A DNA stretch of 64,000 nucleotides from Anaerovibrio slackiae (GCF_009695585.1 NZ_VUNR01000002.1:1-64000); one strand, 5' to 3'; counted from the first letter of the stretch, positions 26,830 through 35,664 are shown. Numbers and translations are program-made. Notes: generated from the letters alone by a model not told the origin.

Positions 26830-27318
26830 ATGAAAAATAAGCTCATCATCCTCTTTGGGATAATGCTGATCATGTTTGGCGGCTTCGGCTACGGCTATAC
26901 CTATATGATTGACCACCGCACTGCCGACAGCCTCTCCGCCTACTGCGATATTGACTTCAAGACAGACGTGGACGAAAAGGGCGTGGTTTCCACCGCCAAC
27001 CTGACCATCCTGGACTACCGCTTTGCCGGTGACAGGCTGAAGCCTGCCCTGCTGCTGATCTGCGACGATGATATCTTTGACATGCAGGCCAGCATCCGGC
27101 AGACACCGCCCAGCTATTCCATCGCCTTTTACAACGACAAGACCACCTTCAAGAACACCAACAAGCTTTTTGCAGAGTTCCCTGCGGACAGCTTCGCTGC
27201 CATCCGCCAGGCTCAGGTAGTCCGCATCCGCTTTACCTACGAGGACGGCACCTCCATCGAGCTGCCCCTGAACGAGCACGACCTGCAATACTGGAAGGAC
27301 CAGCTGAATAAAGAATAA
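26830..27318 (+). CDS. Hypothetical protein with N-terminal membrane anchor
   Basis: A 162-residue protein that I do not recognise. Residues 4-27 (KLIILFGIMLIMFGGFGYGY) form one hydrophobic helix that could be an uncleaved signal anchor, with the remaining 135 residues outside the cytoplasm. The soluble part is mixed in charge and has no cysteine pair of note apart from two single Cys. The ATG follows AAAGGAATTAAT. It stands between the recombinase gene and a bidirectional terminator and could be co-transcribed with the recombinase (88-nt gap). No function is proposed. Confidence 0.75.
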   Translation: MKNKLIILFGIMLIMFGGFGYGYTYMIDHRTADSLSAYCDIDFKTDVDEKGVVSTANLTILDYRFAGDRLKPALLLICDDDIFDMQASIRQTPPSYSIAFYNDKTTFKNTNKLFAEFPADSFAAIRQAQVVRIRFTYEDGTSIELPLNEHDLQYWKDQLNKE

Positions 27319-27321
27319 ACA

Positions 27322-27373
27322 AAAAATGGGGCTGCAGCCTGATGAAACGCATCAGTGCCACAGCCTCATTTTT
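27322..27373. terminator. Bidirectional terminator between convergent genes
   Basis: AAAAATGGGGCTG and CAGCCTCATTTTT form an outer stem (one wobble pair) with an inner CCTGATG/GCATCAG hairpin. A- and T-runs on both sides allow use in both directions, ending the 162-residue protein gene and the FAD oxidoreductase gene. Confidence 0.8.
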
Positions 27374-27387
27374 ATGAAATCCTTCCC

Positions 27388-28755
27388 TTATAGATTCAAT
27401 ATCTGCCGTGCCACAAATACGCCGCTGGCAGAGGCATGGGACAGAGAGTGGGTTACGCCGCTGCCATCGCCGATAATATACAGCCCCTTGTATTTCGTCT
27501 CCAAGTTTTCATCCAGGGCAACCTCCATGTTGTAGAACTTTACCTCCACGCCATAGAGCAGGGTGTCATCGTTGGCAGTACCCGGGGCAATCTTGTCCAG
27601 GGCATAAATCATCTCCATGATGCCGTCCAAAATGCGCTTTGGCAGCACCAGGCTGAGATCGCCGGGAGCCGCAGCCAAAGTCGGCGTTACAAATCCCTCG
27701 TTCATCCGCTTCTGGGTTGTGCGGCGCCCCCGCACCAGGTCACCAAAACGCTGCACCAGCACGCCTCCCCCCAGCATATTGGAAAGACGGGCGATGCTTT
27801 CGCCATAGCCATTGCTGTCCTTGAAAGGCTCAGAAAAATGCTTGGATACCAGCAGGGCAAAATTAGTGTTATTGGTCTGCAGTGACTTATCCTCATAGCT
27901 GTGGCCGTTGACCGTAATGATGCCATTGGTGTTTTCACTGACCACGCTGCCATAAGGATTCATGCAGAAGGTACGCACCTTGTCCTCGAATTTCTCCGTG
28001 CGGTACACAATCTTGCTTTCATAGAGCTCATCCGTCAGGTGGGAAAAAATCTCCGCCGGCAGCTCCACCCTTACACCGATATCCACACGGTTTGACATGG
28101 TAGGGATATCCAGCTCCCGGCAGGTACGCTCCATCCATTTGCTGCCGCTGCGGCCTACGGACACAATGCACTTGTCACATTCATAGCTCTGCTCTGCCGT
28201 GCGCACCCGGTAGCCCTTATCCAGCACCTCAATCCCAGATACAGGTGTCATAAAGAAAAAATCCACCCTGTCCTTCAGCTCATTGAAGATATTTTCCAGC
28301 ACAATATAGTTCTTGTCCGTTCCCAGATGTCGCACGGAAGCATCCAGCAGCTTCAGCTTGTTCTGCATGCAGGTCTTCTTCAGGCTGGTTCCGGCGGTGG
28401 AATACATCTTGGTCCCGTCACCGCCGTGGCTGACATTGATGCCATCCACATAGTGCATCAGCTCCATGGCCTTTTCCCTGCCGATATGCTCATACAGGGT
28501 GCCGCCAAAATCATTGGTGATGTTGTACTTGCCATCAGAAAACGCCCCCGCTCCTCCGAAGCCGTTCATGATGGCACAGGACGGGCAGCTGATGCAGCTC
28601 TTGATGCGGACGCCGTCAATAGGGCATTTGCGCTGCTCCAGGGGCCTGCCTGCCTCAAACACTGCCACCTTTAAATCCCGACTGCCCTGCACCAACTCAT
28701 AGGCGGAAAAAATGCCTCCCGGCCCCGCCCCGATGATAATCACATCATATCTCAT
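27388..28755 (-). CDS. FAD-dependent oxidoreductase (uncharacterised dehydrogenase family)
   Basis: A 455-residue flavoprotein. The N-terminus has the dinucleotide-binding IIIGAGPGGIFSAYELV and a late GLYIIGDGSGVTHSLSHASA segment that closes the FAD site. A Cys-rich insert near residue 47 (CPIDGVRIKSCISCPSCAIM) is followed by NGFGGAGAFSDGKYNI. This layout matches the uncharacterised FAD-dependent dehydrogenases (COG2509 type) of anaerobic bacteria; the substrate is not known. The ATG at 28755 has GAGGAG seven bases upstream, whereas the ATG at 28761 is too close to that site. The trxA gene lies upstream on the same strand but a strong hairpin separates them. Confidence 0.85.
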   Translation of the reverse strand: MRYDVIIIGAGPGGIFSAYELVQGSRDLKVAVFEAGRPLEQRKCPIDGVRIKSCISCPSCAIMNGFGGAGAFSDGKYNITNDFGGTLYEHIGREKAMELMHYVDGINVSHGGDGTKMYSTAGTSLKKTCMQNKLKLLDASVRHLGTDKNYIVLENIFNELKDRVDFFFMTPVSGIEVLDKGYRVRTAEQSYECDKCIVSVGRSGSKWMERTCRELDIPTMSNRVDIGVRVELPAEIFSHLTDELYESKIVYRTEKFEDKVRTFCMNPYGSVVSENTNGIITVNGHSYEDKSLQTNNTNFALLVSKHFSEPFKDSNGYGESIARLSNMLGGGVLVQRFGDLVRGRRTTQKRMNEGFVTPTLAAAPGDLSLVLPKRILDGIMEMIYALDKIAPGTANDDTLLYGVEVKFYNMEVALDENLETKYKGLYIIGDGSGVTHSLSHASASGVFVARQILNL

Positions 28756-28816
28756 ATCCATTCTCCTCGCTTCCCAAAACTTTCATCAAAACGCCACTAG
28801 AATATTGAAATACAAA

Positions 28817-28896
28817 AACTGCCGCAAAATAGTGTACAAAAACCAATACGCAGCAGTAACTGCATAATCGGTCATAGACAACTATTTGCGGCAGTT
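28817..28896 (-). terminator. Long-arm inverted repeat with T-run between trxA and the FAD oxidoreductase
   Basis: AACTGCCGCAAAATAGT (28817-28833) and ACTATTTGCGGCAGTT (28881-28896) pair over 16 bp with a single-base bulge. On the minus strand the second arm is followed by TTTTTG, as in a terminator. The loop of about 47 nt is long and contains its own GCAGTAACTGC palindrome. Confidence 0.6.
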
Positions 28897-28992
28897 GGTA
28901 GAAACATCTTTCCGTATCAAAGACCTATATAACCTAGAAGATGTTATCAAAAAAATACCCTCTTGTCAAGCATTCATCTTGTTAAGTATGCA

Positions 28993-29301
28993 TCATAGCT
29001 GTGCCAGGATTTCCTCCTTAGGCTTGAAGCCAACTATCCTGCCGGCAGCACTGCCGCCCTTGAACACCAGCAGCGTAGGAATATTCATGATACCGAATTT
29101 TTCCGTCAGAGCCCGCTGCTCATCCACATTTACCTTGCCCACCTTGATATCGTCACGCTCTGCCGCAATCTCGTCCACGATAGGGCTCATCATCTGGCAG
29201 GGGCCGCACCAGGTTGCCCAGAAATCCACCAGCACCGGCTTGTCAGACTGCAAAACCTCAGCCTCAAAATTTTCCTGTGTAATAGTAAGAACCGCCATTT
29301 T
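28993..29301 (-). CDS. trxA: Thioredoxin
   Basis: A 102-residue thioredoxin, the usual length. The active site reads VDFWATWCGPCQMMSP with the redox pair Cys-Gly-Pro-Cys, and the cis-Pro loop is GIMNIPTLLVFKGG. It reduces protein disulfides in the cytoplasm. The ATG at 29301 follows GAAGGAGGAG; a longer reading to 29343 crosses this site. A thioredoxin reductase gene is not adjacent. The FAD oxidoreductase downstream lacks a thioredoxin-reductase CxxC signature and should not be assumed to be its partner. Confidence 0.97.
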   Translation of the reverse strand, partial: KMAVLTITQENFEAEVLQSDKPVLVDFWATWCGPCQMMSPIVDEIAAERDDIKVGKVNVDEQRALTEKFGIMNIPTLLVFKGGSAAGRIVGFKPKEEILAQL

Positions 29302-29367
29302 TACTCCTCCTTCTACATCAAGCCTGCACCGCAGGCAAAACACACCTATATCCGCCAGCTGCCAGCA

Positions 29368-30153
29368 TCACCCCAGTGCCACATCCAAAATCATCATGAT
29401 GCTGAACCCCACAGCAAACATCAAGGTACCGATATTGGAATGCTGCCCGGCAGACATCTCAGGTATCAGCTCCTCCACCACCACATAAATCATGGCCCCT
29501 GCCGCAAAGCTCAGGAGATATGGCAGCACGGGAATCACAAAGCTGGCAAAAATAATCGTCAGCACCGCCGCCACAGGCTCCACAGCACCTGAAAACACTC
29601 CCATGCCGAAGGCCTTCATGCTGCCGGTGCCCTCGGCACGCAGGGGCAGGGAAACAATCGCCCCCTCCGGGAAATTCTGAATAGCAATACCAATGGACAG
29701 GGCCATGGCAGCCGCAAAGGTGATTTCTGAAGCACCTGACTGCCAGCTGGCATACACCACGCCTACCGCCATCCCCTCAGGGATATTGTGCAGCACCACT
29801 GCCAGCACCAGCATCATCCTCCTGGAAAGGCTGCACTGAGGCCCCTCCTGCTCATCGCTGTTCATGTGCAGATGAGGAATGATATGGTCTAGCAGGAGCA
29901 AAAACAGGATGCCTGCCCACAGCCCCACCACTGCCGGTACAAAAGCCAGCTGCCCCATGGCCTCCGACTGCTCCATGGCAGGTATCAGAAGACTCCAGAC
30001 AGATGCCGCCACCATGACGCCTGCCGCAAAGCCCGTCAGGCTCCTCTGCACCATCTCATTCAGCTGCCCCCTGAGGAAAAACACCATGGCAGCCCCCAGG
30101 GAAGTTCCCAGAAAAGGGATTGCCAGCCCCTGCATTATCTCGCTGCTTATCAT
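29368..30153 (-). CDS. ZIP-family metal cation transporter
   Basis: A 261-residue ZIP transporter with about eight membrane helices. The metal pathway motifs are in helices 4 and 5: VVLHNIPEGMAVGVVYA and SIGIAIQNFPEGAIVSLPL. A cytosolic loop has DHIIPHLHMNSDEQ, the short His-containing variable region. Such proteins import Zn2+ and sometimes Fe2+ or Mn2+. The start is taken at the ATG at 30153 because GGGTGGTG precedes it; the ATG pair at 30177 has no site. Regulation cannot be seen; no Zur-like palindrome was found upstream. Confidence 0.9.
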   Translation of the reverse strand: MISSEIMQGLAIPFLGTSLGAAMVFFLRGQLNEMVQRSLTGFAAGVMVAASVWSLLIPAMEQSEAMGQLAFVPAVVGLWAGILFLLLLDHIIPHLHMNSDEQEGPQCSLSRRMMLVLAVVLHNIPEGMAVGVVYASWQSGASEITFAAAMALSIGIAIQNFPEGAIVSLPLRAEGTGSMKAFGMGVFSGAVEPVAAVLTIIFASFVIPVLPYLLSFAAGAMIYVVVEELIPEMSAGQHSNIGTLMFAVGFSIMMILDVALG

Positions 30154-30305
30154 ACACAACACCACCCAAAACATCATTTATCATTATTTTACCACATAAT
30201 CCTGCTAATTTGTCTGAAAATCAGAAAAAATACCACTAATTACTAAATAAAATTATACATATACAATTATTTTATAAATTTAACCGTTATTTATTTGCGA
30301 ATTTT

Positions 30306-30334
30306 TTGACATTTCATCTCCATAGTGCTAGTAT
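30306..30334 (+). promoter_or_regulatory. Promoter of cstA
   Basis: TTGACA (30306-30311), a 17-nt spacer and TAGTAT (30329-30334) make a good sigma-70-type promoter. Transcription would start near 30341, giving a leader of about 66 nt that includes the hairpin at 30356-30384. Confidence 0.75.
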
Positions 30335-30355
30335 ATAGTCGTAATAAATATTCTT

Positions 30356-30384
30356 TATAATCATTTTAGGGGAATATGATTATA
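30356..30384 (+). promoter_or_regulatory. Leader hairpin of cstA with an AGGGGA loop
   Basis: A perfect 9-bp stem, TATAATCAT and ATGATTATA, encloses the 11-nt loop TTTAGGGGAAT. It stands about 22 nt before the start codon, directly upstream of the ribosome binding site AGGGGG. The exposed GGA in a stem-loop close to the ribosome binding site resembles a CsrA site; control by CsrA is inferred. Confidence 0.5.
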
Positions 30385-30406
30385 AAAAGTTTTAGGGGGT
30401 ATTGTT

Positions 30407-31819
30407 ATGTATTCATTCTTAGGCTGTCTCGCCCTGCTTGTGGTAGGTTTCCTGATCTACGGCAAGCTGGTGGACACTGTCTTCAAACCAACCGATGAGC
30501 CGACTCCCGCCGTGCGTATCAACGACGGCGTTGACTACATCCCGCTTCCAACCTGGAAGGTATTCATGATTCAGCTGCTGAACATCGCCGGTCTCGGTCC
30601 TATCTTCGGTGCCCTGGGCGGTGCTCTCTGGGGGCCTAGCGTTTATCTGTGGATTGTCTTCGGTACCATTTTTGCCGGCGGCGTTCACGACTACATGTCC
30701 GGCATGATTTCTCTCCGTGAGAACGGCAAGAGCATTTCCGAGGTTGTGGGCAAGTACCTGGGCAGCCTGATGCTCCACATCATGCGCCTTTTCTCCGTGG
30801 TGCTGCTGGTGCTGGTAGGTACCGTGTTCATGACCGGCCCTGCCAACCTGCTGGCTATGCTGACCGGCATGGACCCTACCATGTGGCTGCTGATTGTGCT
30901 TGCTTATTACTTCCTGGCAACCCTGCTGCCGATTGACACCCTGATCGCCAGGTTCTATCCGCTCTTTGGCGCCTGCCTGCTCATCATGGCTTTTGGCATT
31001 ATGTTTGCCATGCTCGCCGGTGTCGGCGGTCATACCATGCCTGAGCTGACCTTGCAGAACCTGCATCCAAAGGATCTGCCAATCTGGCCGCTGATGTTCA
31101 TCACCGTTGCTTGCGGTGCTGTTTCCGGCTTCCATTCCACCCAGTCACCTCTGATGGCCCGCTGCCTCAAGAGTGAGCGTCTGGCACGTCCTGTTTTCTA
31201 CGGTGCCATGGTTGCCGAAGGCGTGATTGCCCTGGTATGGGCTGCGGCAGGCGTTACCTTCTATGACAGCACCGGCGGCCTTGCTGCCGCTATGGCTGAT
31301 GTGGGACAGAACAAGGCCGTATATGAAATCTGTGTAGGCTTCATGGGCTATGTAGGATCTGTTCTGGCTATGCTGGGCGTTATCGCCTGCCCTATCACCT
31401 CCGGTGATACCGCCTTCCGCTCCGCCCGCCTGACTTTGGCTGACTGGATCGGCCTGGAGCAGGGCAACAAGGTTAAGCGCCTCTATCTGGCCCTGCCTCT
31501 GCTGGCTGTGGGCGGTCTCCTCTCCCAGATAAACTTCACCATCATCTGGCGTTATTTCGCCTGGACCAACCAGACACTGGCCATGATTGTGCTGTGGACA
31601 GGCGCAGTATACATGTACAGAAAGTTCAAGGGCAGCAAGGCATATCTGATTGCCGCCATCCCTGCCACCTTCATGTCGGTGGTAACCACTACCTATATAT
31701 TGCAGGCAAAGGAAGGCTTGCAGCTTTCCACTTCCATCAGCTATCCGGCAGGCTTCGTGTTTGCAGCGATTTTCCTGTTCCTGTTCCTCAGGGTAACGGT
31801 GCTTAAAAAGGAAAGCTGA
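30407..31819 (+). CDS. cstA: Carbon starvation protein A family transporter
   Basis: A 470-residue membrane protein of the CstA family with about 12-14 hydrophobic segments. Family motifs include NIAGLGPIFGALGGALWGP near residue 62, GGVHDYMSGMISLRENGKS near residue 95 and SGFHSTQSPLMARCLKSE near residue 242. It is shorter than E. coli CstA (about 700) and matches the compact Firmicutes form. Members import pyruvate or peptides during carbon limitation. The ATG follows TTTTAGGGGG. It has its own promoter and leader hairpin and is followed by a terminator and an Lrp/AsnC-type regulator, which might control it. Confidence 0.93.
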   Translation: MYSFLGCLALLVVGFLIYGKLVDTVFKPTDEPTPAVRINDGVDYIPLPTWKVFMIQLLNIAGLGPIFGALGGALWGPSVYLWIVFGTIFAGGVHDYMSGMISLRENGKSISEVVGKYLGSLMLHIMRLFSVVLLVLVGTVFMTGPANLLAMLTGMDPTMWLLIVLAYYFLATLLPIDTLIARFYPLFGACLLIMAFGIMFAMLAGVGGHTMPELTLQNLHPKDLPIWPLMFITVACGAVSGFHSTQSPLMARCLKSERLARPVFYGAMVAEGVIALVWAAAGVTFYDSTGGLAAAMADVGQNKAVYEICVGFMGYVGSVLAMLGVIACPITSGDTAFRSARLTLADWIGLEQGNKVKRLYLALPLLAVGGLLSQINFTIIWRYFAWTNQTLAMIVLWTGAVYMYRKFKGSKAYLIAAIPATFMSVVTTTYILQAKEGLQLSTSISYPAGFVFAAIFLFLFLRVTVLKKES

Positions 31820-31863
31820 TAACGCTGCACCTCGACACTAGGAAACCATAAGAACACAAAAAC

Positions 31864-31950
31864 AAAAGGTTGCAGTAACCGCTATTGCCGATGTACCTGC
31901 CGTCAAAAGGCTTTTACATCAAAAAATGCTGTTGCTGCAACCTTTTTTAT
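31864..31950 (+). terminator. Terminator after cstA
   Basis: AAAAGGTTGCAG (31864-31875) and CTGCAACCTTTT (31935-31946) form a perfect 12-bp stem followed by a T-rich tail. The loop is long (59 nt) and may fold internally. Confidence 0.75.
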
Positions 31951-31999
31951 TTACTTTTTTCTGCATAACCCTTATAATATTCCTTAAAGAGGTGATTTT

Positions 32000-32455
32000 A
32001 TGTATAAATTAGATAAAATAGATAAGGCACTCTTGAAGCTGCTGCAGGAAAATGGCCGTGCCACTATCTCAAGCCTGAGCAGTGCCGTATCCCTGTCCAT
32101 GCCGGCTGTCAGCGAGCGTGTCAAGAGGCTGGAAGCCTCCGGCGTCATCCAGAAGTTCACTACCCTGCTGAACCCATCCCTGGTAGACAAGCAGCTTATG
32201 GCTCTGGTGCAGATCGGCTTTGACATGCAGAGGCATGCCGACAGTTTTGTGGATTTCGTGGAGACGGAAAAGGATATCAAGGAATGCTACCGCATCACCG
32301 GCAAATACGAATACACGTTGAAGGTGCAGACCAACAACACCGGCACTCTGGCAGAGCTCCTGAACCGCATCAAGGCGCAGGATGGGGTAAACAAAACCCA
32401 CTCTATCGTGGTGCTGTCTTCCATTATCGACAGGCCTTCTGTGGTTATCAACTGA
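32000..32455 (+). CDS. Lrp/AsnC-family transcriptional regulator
   Basis: A 151-residue regulator: an N-terminal winged helix-turn-helix (DKIDKALLKLLQENGRATIS and AVSLSMPAVSERVKRLEASG) followed by a RAM effector-binding domain (about residues 68-145; VETEKDIKECYRITGKYEYT). Proteins of this family bind amino acids or other small ligands. The ATG follows AAGAGGTGA. A TATAAT at 31974-31979 lies very close, so the mRNA leader would be only about 14 nt. It is downstream of cstA behind a terminator, so it is separately transcribed. Its targets are unknown; cstA is the obvious candidate. Confidence 0.92.
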   Translation: MYKLDKIDKALLKLLQENGRATISSLSSAVSLSMPAVSERVKRLEASGVIQKFTTLLNPSLVDKQLMALVQIGFDMQRHADSFVDFVETEKDIKECYRITGKYEYTLKVQTNNTGTLAELLNRIKAQDGVNKTHSIVVLSSIIDRPSVVIN

Positions 32456-32478
32456 ATACAGAAGATTAACGAAACAAA

Positions 32479-32521
32479 AACAAGGCTGAAGCAGTTTCCC
32501 TCTGCTCCAGCCTTGTTTTAT
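32479..32521. terminator. Bidirectional terminator between lrp-like and rRNA/tRNA methyltransferase genes
   Basis: AACAAGGCTG and CAGCCTTGTT pair perfectly, with a smaller inner AGCAG/CTGCT stem. T-runs follow on both strands, so it can end both convergent transcripts. Confidence 0.85.
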
Positions 32522-32590
32522 TAGAAAAGCATCACTTTACATAATTTTACAGGACAAACGGCAAACACCGCCTGTCATCAAGAAGCTCCC

Positions 32591-33418
32591 CTACAGGATG
32601 GCACGCTGCCTGCTGGCCTCGTAGAGCACAATGGCCGCTGCCGATGCCACGTTCAAGGATTCAGCCTTGCCGGACATAGGTATGTATACCTTGCTGCTGG
32701 CAGCCTCCAGAATCTCAGCGGAAATACCGTTGCCCTCATTGCCGAAGACAATGGCGGTAGGGCTGTTGTACTCGGCCAGATAATGCTTCAGGGCCAGCTT
32801 GTCCAGTGCCGTAGCAATCATATTCAGCTCATTATCATGGCAGGCATCAATAAAGGCACTCCTGGAAACATTGTCCAAAAACGGAATGTTAAAGATGGAG
32901 CCCATGGATGAGCGGACCACCTTGTCGCTGAACATATCCACCGTTCCTTCCAGGCAGACCACCCCGGTACACCCCAGGGCATCTGCCGTGCGGATAATGG
33001 TCCCGGCATTGCCCGGATCCTGAATGCCATCCAGCACAGCCAGAAGGGGCGCATCCCCTCTTGGGCAGCTCAGTACCTCACGCCAGGTAAAGAGCCTCTG
33101 CCCCATCACCAGCAGCAGTCCCTGCCCGTTCACCGTATCGGATGCCTTGCTGTACAGGTCGCCATCCAGCTGATACACCGGGCATTCCCTGTCCTGCAAA
33201 AGCTCAACCGCCTTCACCACCCTGGGATTTTTCAGGGCATTGTCGCTGACAAAGGCAAACCGCATAGGCCACCTGGCCGCCAGCGCCATCTCCACCAGGC
33301 GCACCCCCTCCGCCACAAAGAGGCTTTCCTCCTTGCGGTACTTGTGGGCATGCAGCTTGGATACCAGCTTTATTTTTGCATTGGCATTACTTTCTATACG
33401 CTCAAGATTTTTCAATAT
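32591..33418 (-). CDS. TrmH/SpoU-family RNA 2'-O-methyltransferase
   Basis: A 275-residue SPOUT methyltransferase. The N-terminal substrate-binding domain begins NANAKIKLVSKLHAHKYRKE, and the C-terminal knot domain has VLDGIQDPGNAGTIIRTADA (motif 1), AIVFGNEGNGISAEI (motif 2) and PMSGKAESLNVASAAAIVLY (motif 3), which bind S-adenosylmethionine. It methylates a ribose in rRNA or tRNA; the target nucleotide is not deducible. The start is probably the TTG at 33418, eight bases after AAGGGGA. The TTG at 33433 would place that site inside the gene. Confidence 0.92.
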   Translation of the reverse strand: MLKNLERIESNANAKIKLVSKLHAHKYRKEESLFVAEGVRLVEMALAARWPMRFAFVSDNALKNPRVVKAVELLQDRECPVYQLDGDLYSKASDTVNGQGLLLVMGQRLFTWREVLSCPRGDAPLLAVLDGIQDPGNAGTIIRTADALGCTGVVCLEGTVDMFSDKVVRSSMGSIFNIPFLDNVSRSAFIDACHDNELNMIATALDKLALKHYLAEYNSPTAIVFGNEGNGISAEILEAASSKVYIPMSGKAESLNVASAAAIVLYEASRQRAIL

Positions 33419-33497
33419 ACGTTCCCCTTGCAATACACAAAATCAACTAACAAACAAAACTACAATACAATAAGCATAATCAGCCTGGCAGGGACTG

Positions 33498-34103
33498 TCA
33501 TTTCAGCATGTGGCTATACGCCTCCGCCAGCGCCCCGATGTCCATGCCGGTTGTATTGATGCAGACATTATAATTCTGGCGTGCCCCCCACTTCTGGCCG
33601 GTATAAAAATCATAATACTTGGCACGGCTTTCATCCACATTGTTGATTTTCTTCTTCATTTCCTTCTCCGTCAGCTGCTCATCCGGCGTGCTGCGCTCCA
33701 TGCAGCGCTTGATGCGGGACGGCATGTCGGCATAGACAAAAATCTTGAAAGGATTGTAGGAGCGCAGGATATAGTCGGCACAGCGGCCTACAATCACGCA
33801 GTCAGACTGCTCCGCCAGCTCCTGCAGCACCTCAGTCTGAGCCGTGTACACGGACTCCTCCACCATCAGGGGATAATACACCCCCACTGCCGCAAAGGTA
33901 GCCCCAATGGTCATAGGAAACAGGGGCATCGGCCGCTTCTCCACCACTTCCTTGACATAGCCTTCGGACAAATCCGCCTTTTCTGCAATCTTGCTGATAA
34001 TCTCCTTATCATAATACTTGATGCCAAGATTTTCTGCCAATCGGCAGCCAAACTCCCGGCCACCGCTGCCAAACTCACGACTGATAGTAATAATCTTGTT
34101 CAT
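33498..34103 (-). CDS. Cytidylate kinase-like family protein
   Basis: A 201-residue P-loop kinase-like protein. It begins KIITISREFGSGGREFGCRL, where GSGG plus REFG replaces a classical Walker A, as in the cytidylate-kinase-like (AAK_6) family. CVIVGRCADYIL near residue 105 is the Walker B-like strand, and KIFVYADMPSRIKRCMER follows. These proteins are common in Firmicutes next to unrelated genes and their substrate is unsettled; they are distinct from the essential Cmk. The ATG at 34103 has GGAAAGG upstream with an 11-nt spacer. Confidence 0.85.
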   Translation of the reverse strand: MNKIITISREFGSGGREFGCRLAENLGIKYYDKEIISKIAEKADLSEGYVKEVVEKRPMPLFPMTIGATFAAVGVYYPLMVEESVYTAQTEVLQELAEQSDCVIVGRCADYILRSYNPFKIFVYADMPSRIKRCMERSTPDEQLTEKEMKKKINNVDESRAKYYDFYTGQKWGARQNYNVCINTTGMDIGALAEAYSHMLK

Positions 34104-34256
34104 ATGAATCACTGCCTTTCCAATTGGACTTCTTGTCATCCAGCCGTCCAGCCCTTCAGCCGGCTTTTATAAGCCAGCCTATCCTGTACGCTTGCCTAAA
34201 AACTCATTTTATTATATATTCAACAAAAACAGTGAAAAGTCCTTCTTTTGGCGGTG

Positions 34257-34293
34257 AAAAAAGACGCCAAAACCTTAAAAAAGTTTTAGCGTC
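34257..34293 (-). terminator. Rho-independent terminator after brnQ
   Basis: The minus strand reads GACGCTAAAAC, a loop, GTTTTGGCGTC and a T6 run, immediately after the brnQ stop codon. Confidence 0.9.
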
Positions 34294-34303
34294 CTGCATT
34301 TTT

Positions 34304-35611
34304 CTATCTTCTTGCCAGCACATAGCCGATGGCTACGCCCAGAAGGGCAGGCAGCAGCCAGCCCAGGTTCACGGCATACAGGGGCAGATACTGAGTCAAA
34401 AGCTCCTGTAAGCCTGCCAGCTTTATATCAGCTGCCTGCAAGCCATCCAGGATGCTGAAAGGCAGAGTCATGCCGATGCTCCAGCGGTACACGATGCTGC
34501 TGCAGCCCAGCTGCCTGTCAAAGAGGGATACCAGCACCAGCACGATAAAAATCGGATACAGAGCCACCAGGAAAGGCACGGAAATCCGGATCAGCTCCGT
34601 CAGCCCCACATTGGAGGCAAGGAAGCTGAAAAATACCGCAAGCTTCAGCAGTGTCTTGTAGGCCACCCTTCCGTCAAAAACGTACTGATAGTAGCTGGCA
34701 AAGGCGGAGCTGACACCTATGCTGGTAGTCAGGCAGGCAAAGCCGATAATAAACGCCAGCACAATCTTGCCTGTATCGCCAAAAAATACATAAGTGGCAG
34801 AGGACAGGATAATGCCGCCATTGGCGGAGTAGCCCAGCACCGACGGGCAGGTAGCTCCCAGATATGCCAGTGAAACATACACCATGCCCATCAGGACTAC
34901 CGCGATGATGCAGGCCTTAATGCAGGCACGGCAGATGTCGGCATTCTCCGTCAGCCCCTTCTGCCTGATGGCAGTAATAGCCAGAGTGGCAAAAGGCAGT
35001 GCCGCCAGCATGTCCATGGTCAGGTAGCCATTGATGAAGCCAGAAGCAAAAGGCGAAACAGCGTATTCCTCCACCGGCTCCAGAATCCTGCCGATAGGCT
35101 CATAATAGGTACGGGCAAAAAGCACGCAGAGAAACAGCAGCAAAAGGGGGCTCAGCACCTTGCCCACCCTGTCCACAATCATGCTGGGATTAGCCGCCAG
35201 CCAGTAGGTGACCAAAAAGAAAATCGCCGTGTAAATCAGCTCGCCGGTACTGGCGGAGCCCACTGCCAGAAAAGGCTTAATGCCGATTTCAAAGGACACG
35301 GCACCTGTTCTCGGCACCGCAAAGAGAGGCCCGATAGTCAGGTACAAAAGGCCGAAGGAAATGGCGCGGAACACGGGATGCACCCTTTCATCTATCAGCT
35401 GGGTGTACCTGCCCCCATGCTTTGCCGTGGCAATCAGCCCCAGGAGAGGCAGGCCGATGCCGGTTGCCAAAAAGCCTGCCATGGCAATGGGAAAGCTGGT
35501 GCCTGCATTCTGCGCCAAAAAAGGCGGAAAAATCAGGTTGCCTGCCCCGAAAAATATGGAAAACACCATAAAGCCCACGGACAAAAGCTCTATTTTTGAT
35601 AAATTATGCAT
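34304..35611 (-). CDS. brnQ: Branched-chain amino acid transport system II carrier protein
   Basis: A 435-residue LIVCS-family sodium-coupled importer of leucine, isoleucine and valine, with about 12 membrane helices. It begins with the family signature FMVFSIFFGAGNLIFPPFLA near residue 17 and contains GLPLLGLIATAKHGG and LTIGPLFAVPRTGAVSFE. The ATG at 35611 follows GAGGTG. It stands between the rplT terminator and its own terminator, so it is monocistronic. Confidence 0.95.
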   Translation of the reverse strand: MHNLSKIELLSVGFMVFSIFFGAGNLIFPPFLAQNAGTSFPIAMAGFLATGIGLPLLGLIATAKHGGRYTQLIDERVHPVFRAISFGLLYLTIGPLFAVPRTGAVSFEIGIKPFLAVGSASTGELIYTAIFFLVTYWLAANPSMIVDRVGKVLSPLLLLFLCVLFARTYYEPIGRILEPVEEYAVSPFASGFINGYLTMDMLAALPFATLAITAIRQKGLTENADICRACIKACIIAVVLMGMVYVSLAYLGATCPSVLGYSANGGIILSSATYVFFGDTGKIVLAFIIGFACLTTSIGVSSAFASYYQYVFDGRVAYKTLLKLAVFFSFLASNVGLTELIRISVPFLVALYPIFIVLVLVSLFDRQLGCSSIVYRWSIGMTLPFSILDGLQAADIKLAGLQELLTQYLPLYAVNLGWLLPALLGVAIGYVLARR

Positions 35612-35640
35612 CAAAAGCACCTCTATCTTTTATATTAGCA

Positions 35641-35664
35641 AAAAAGAGCTGCCGAAGCAGCTCC
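35641..35664 (-). terminator. Rho-independent terminator after rplT
   Basis: The minus strand has GAGCTGC-TTCG-GCAGCTC followed by T6: a 7-bp stem with a stable UUCG tetraloop. It ends the infC-rpmI-rplT operon. Confidence 0.92.
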
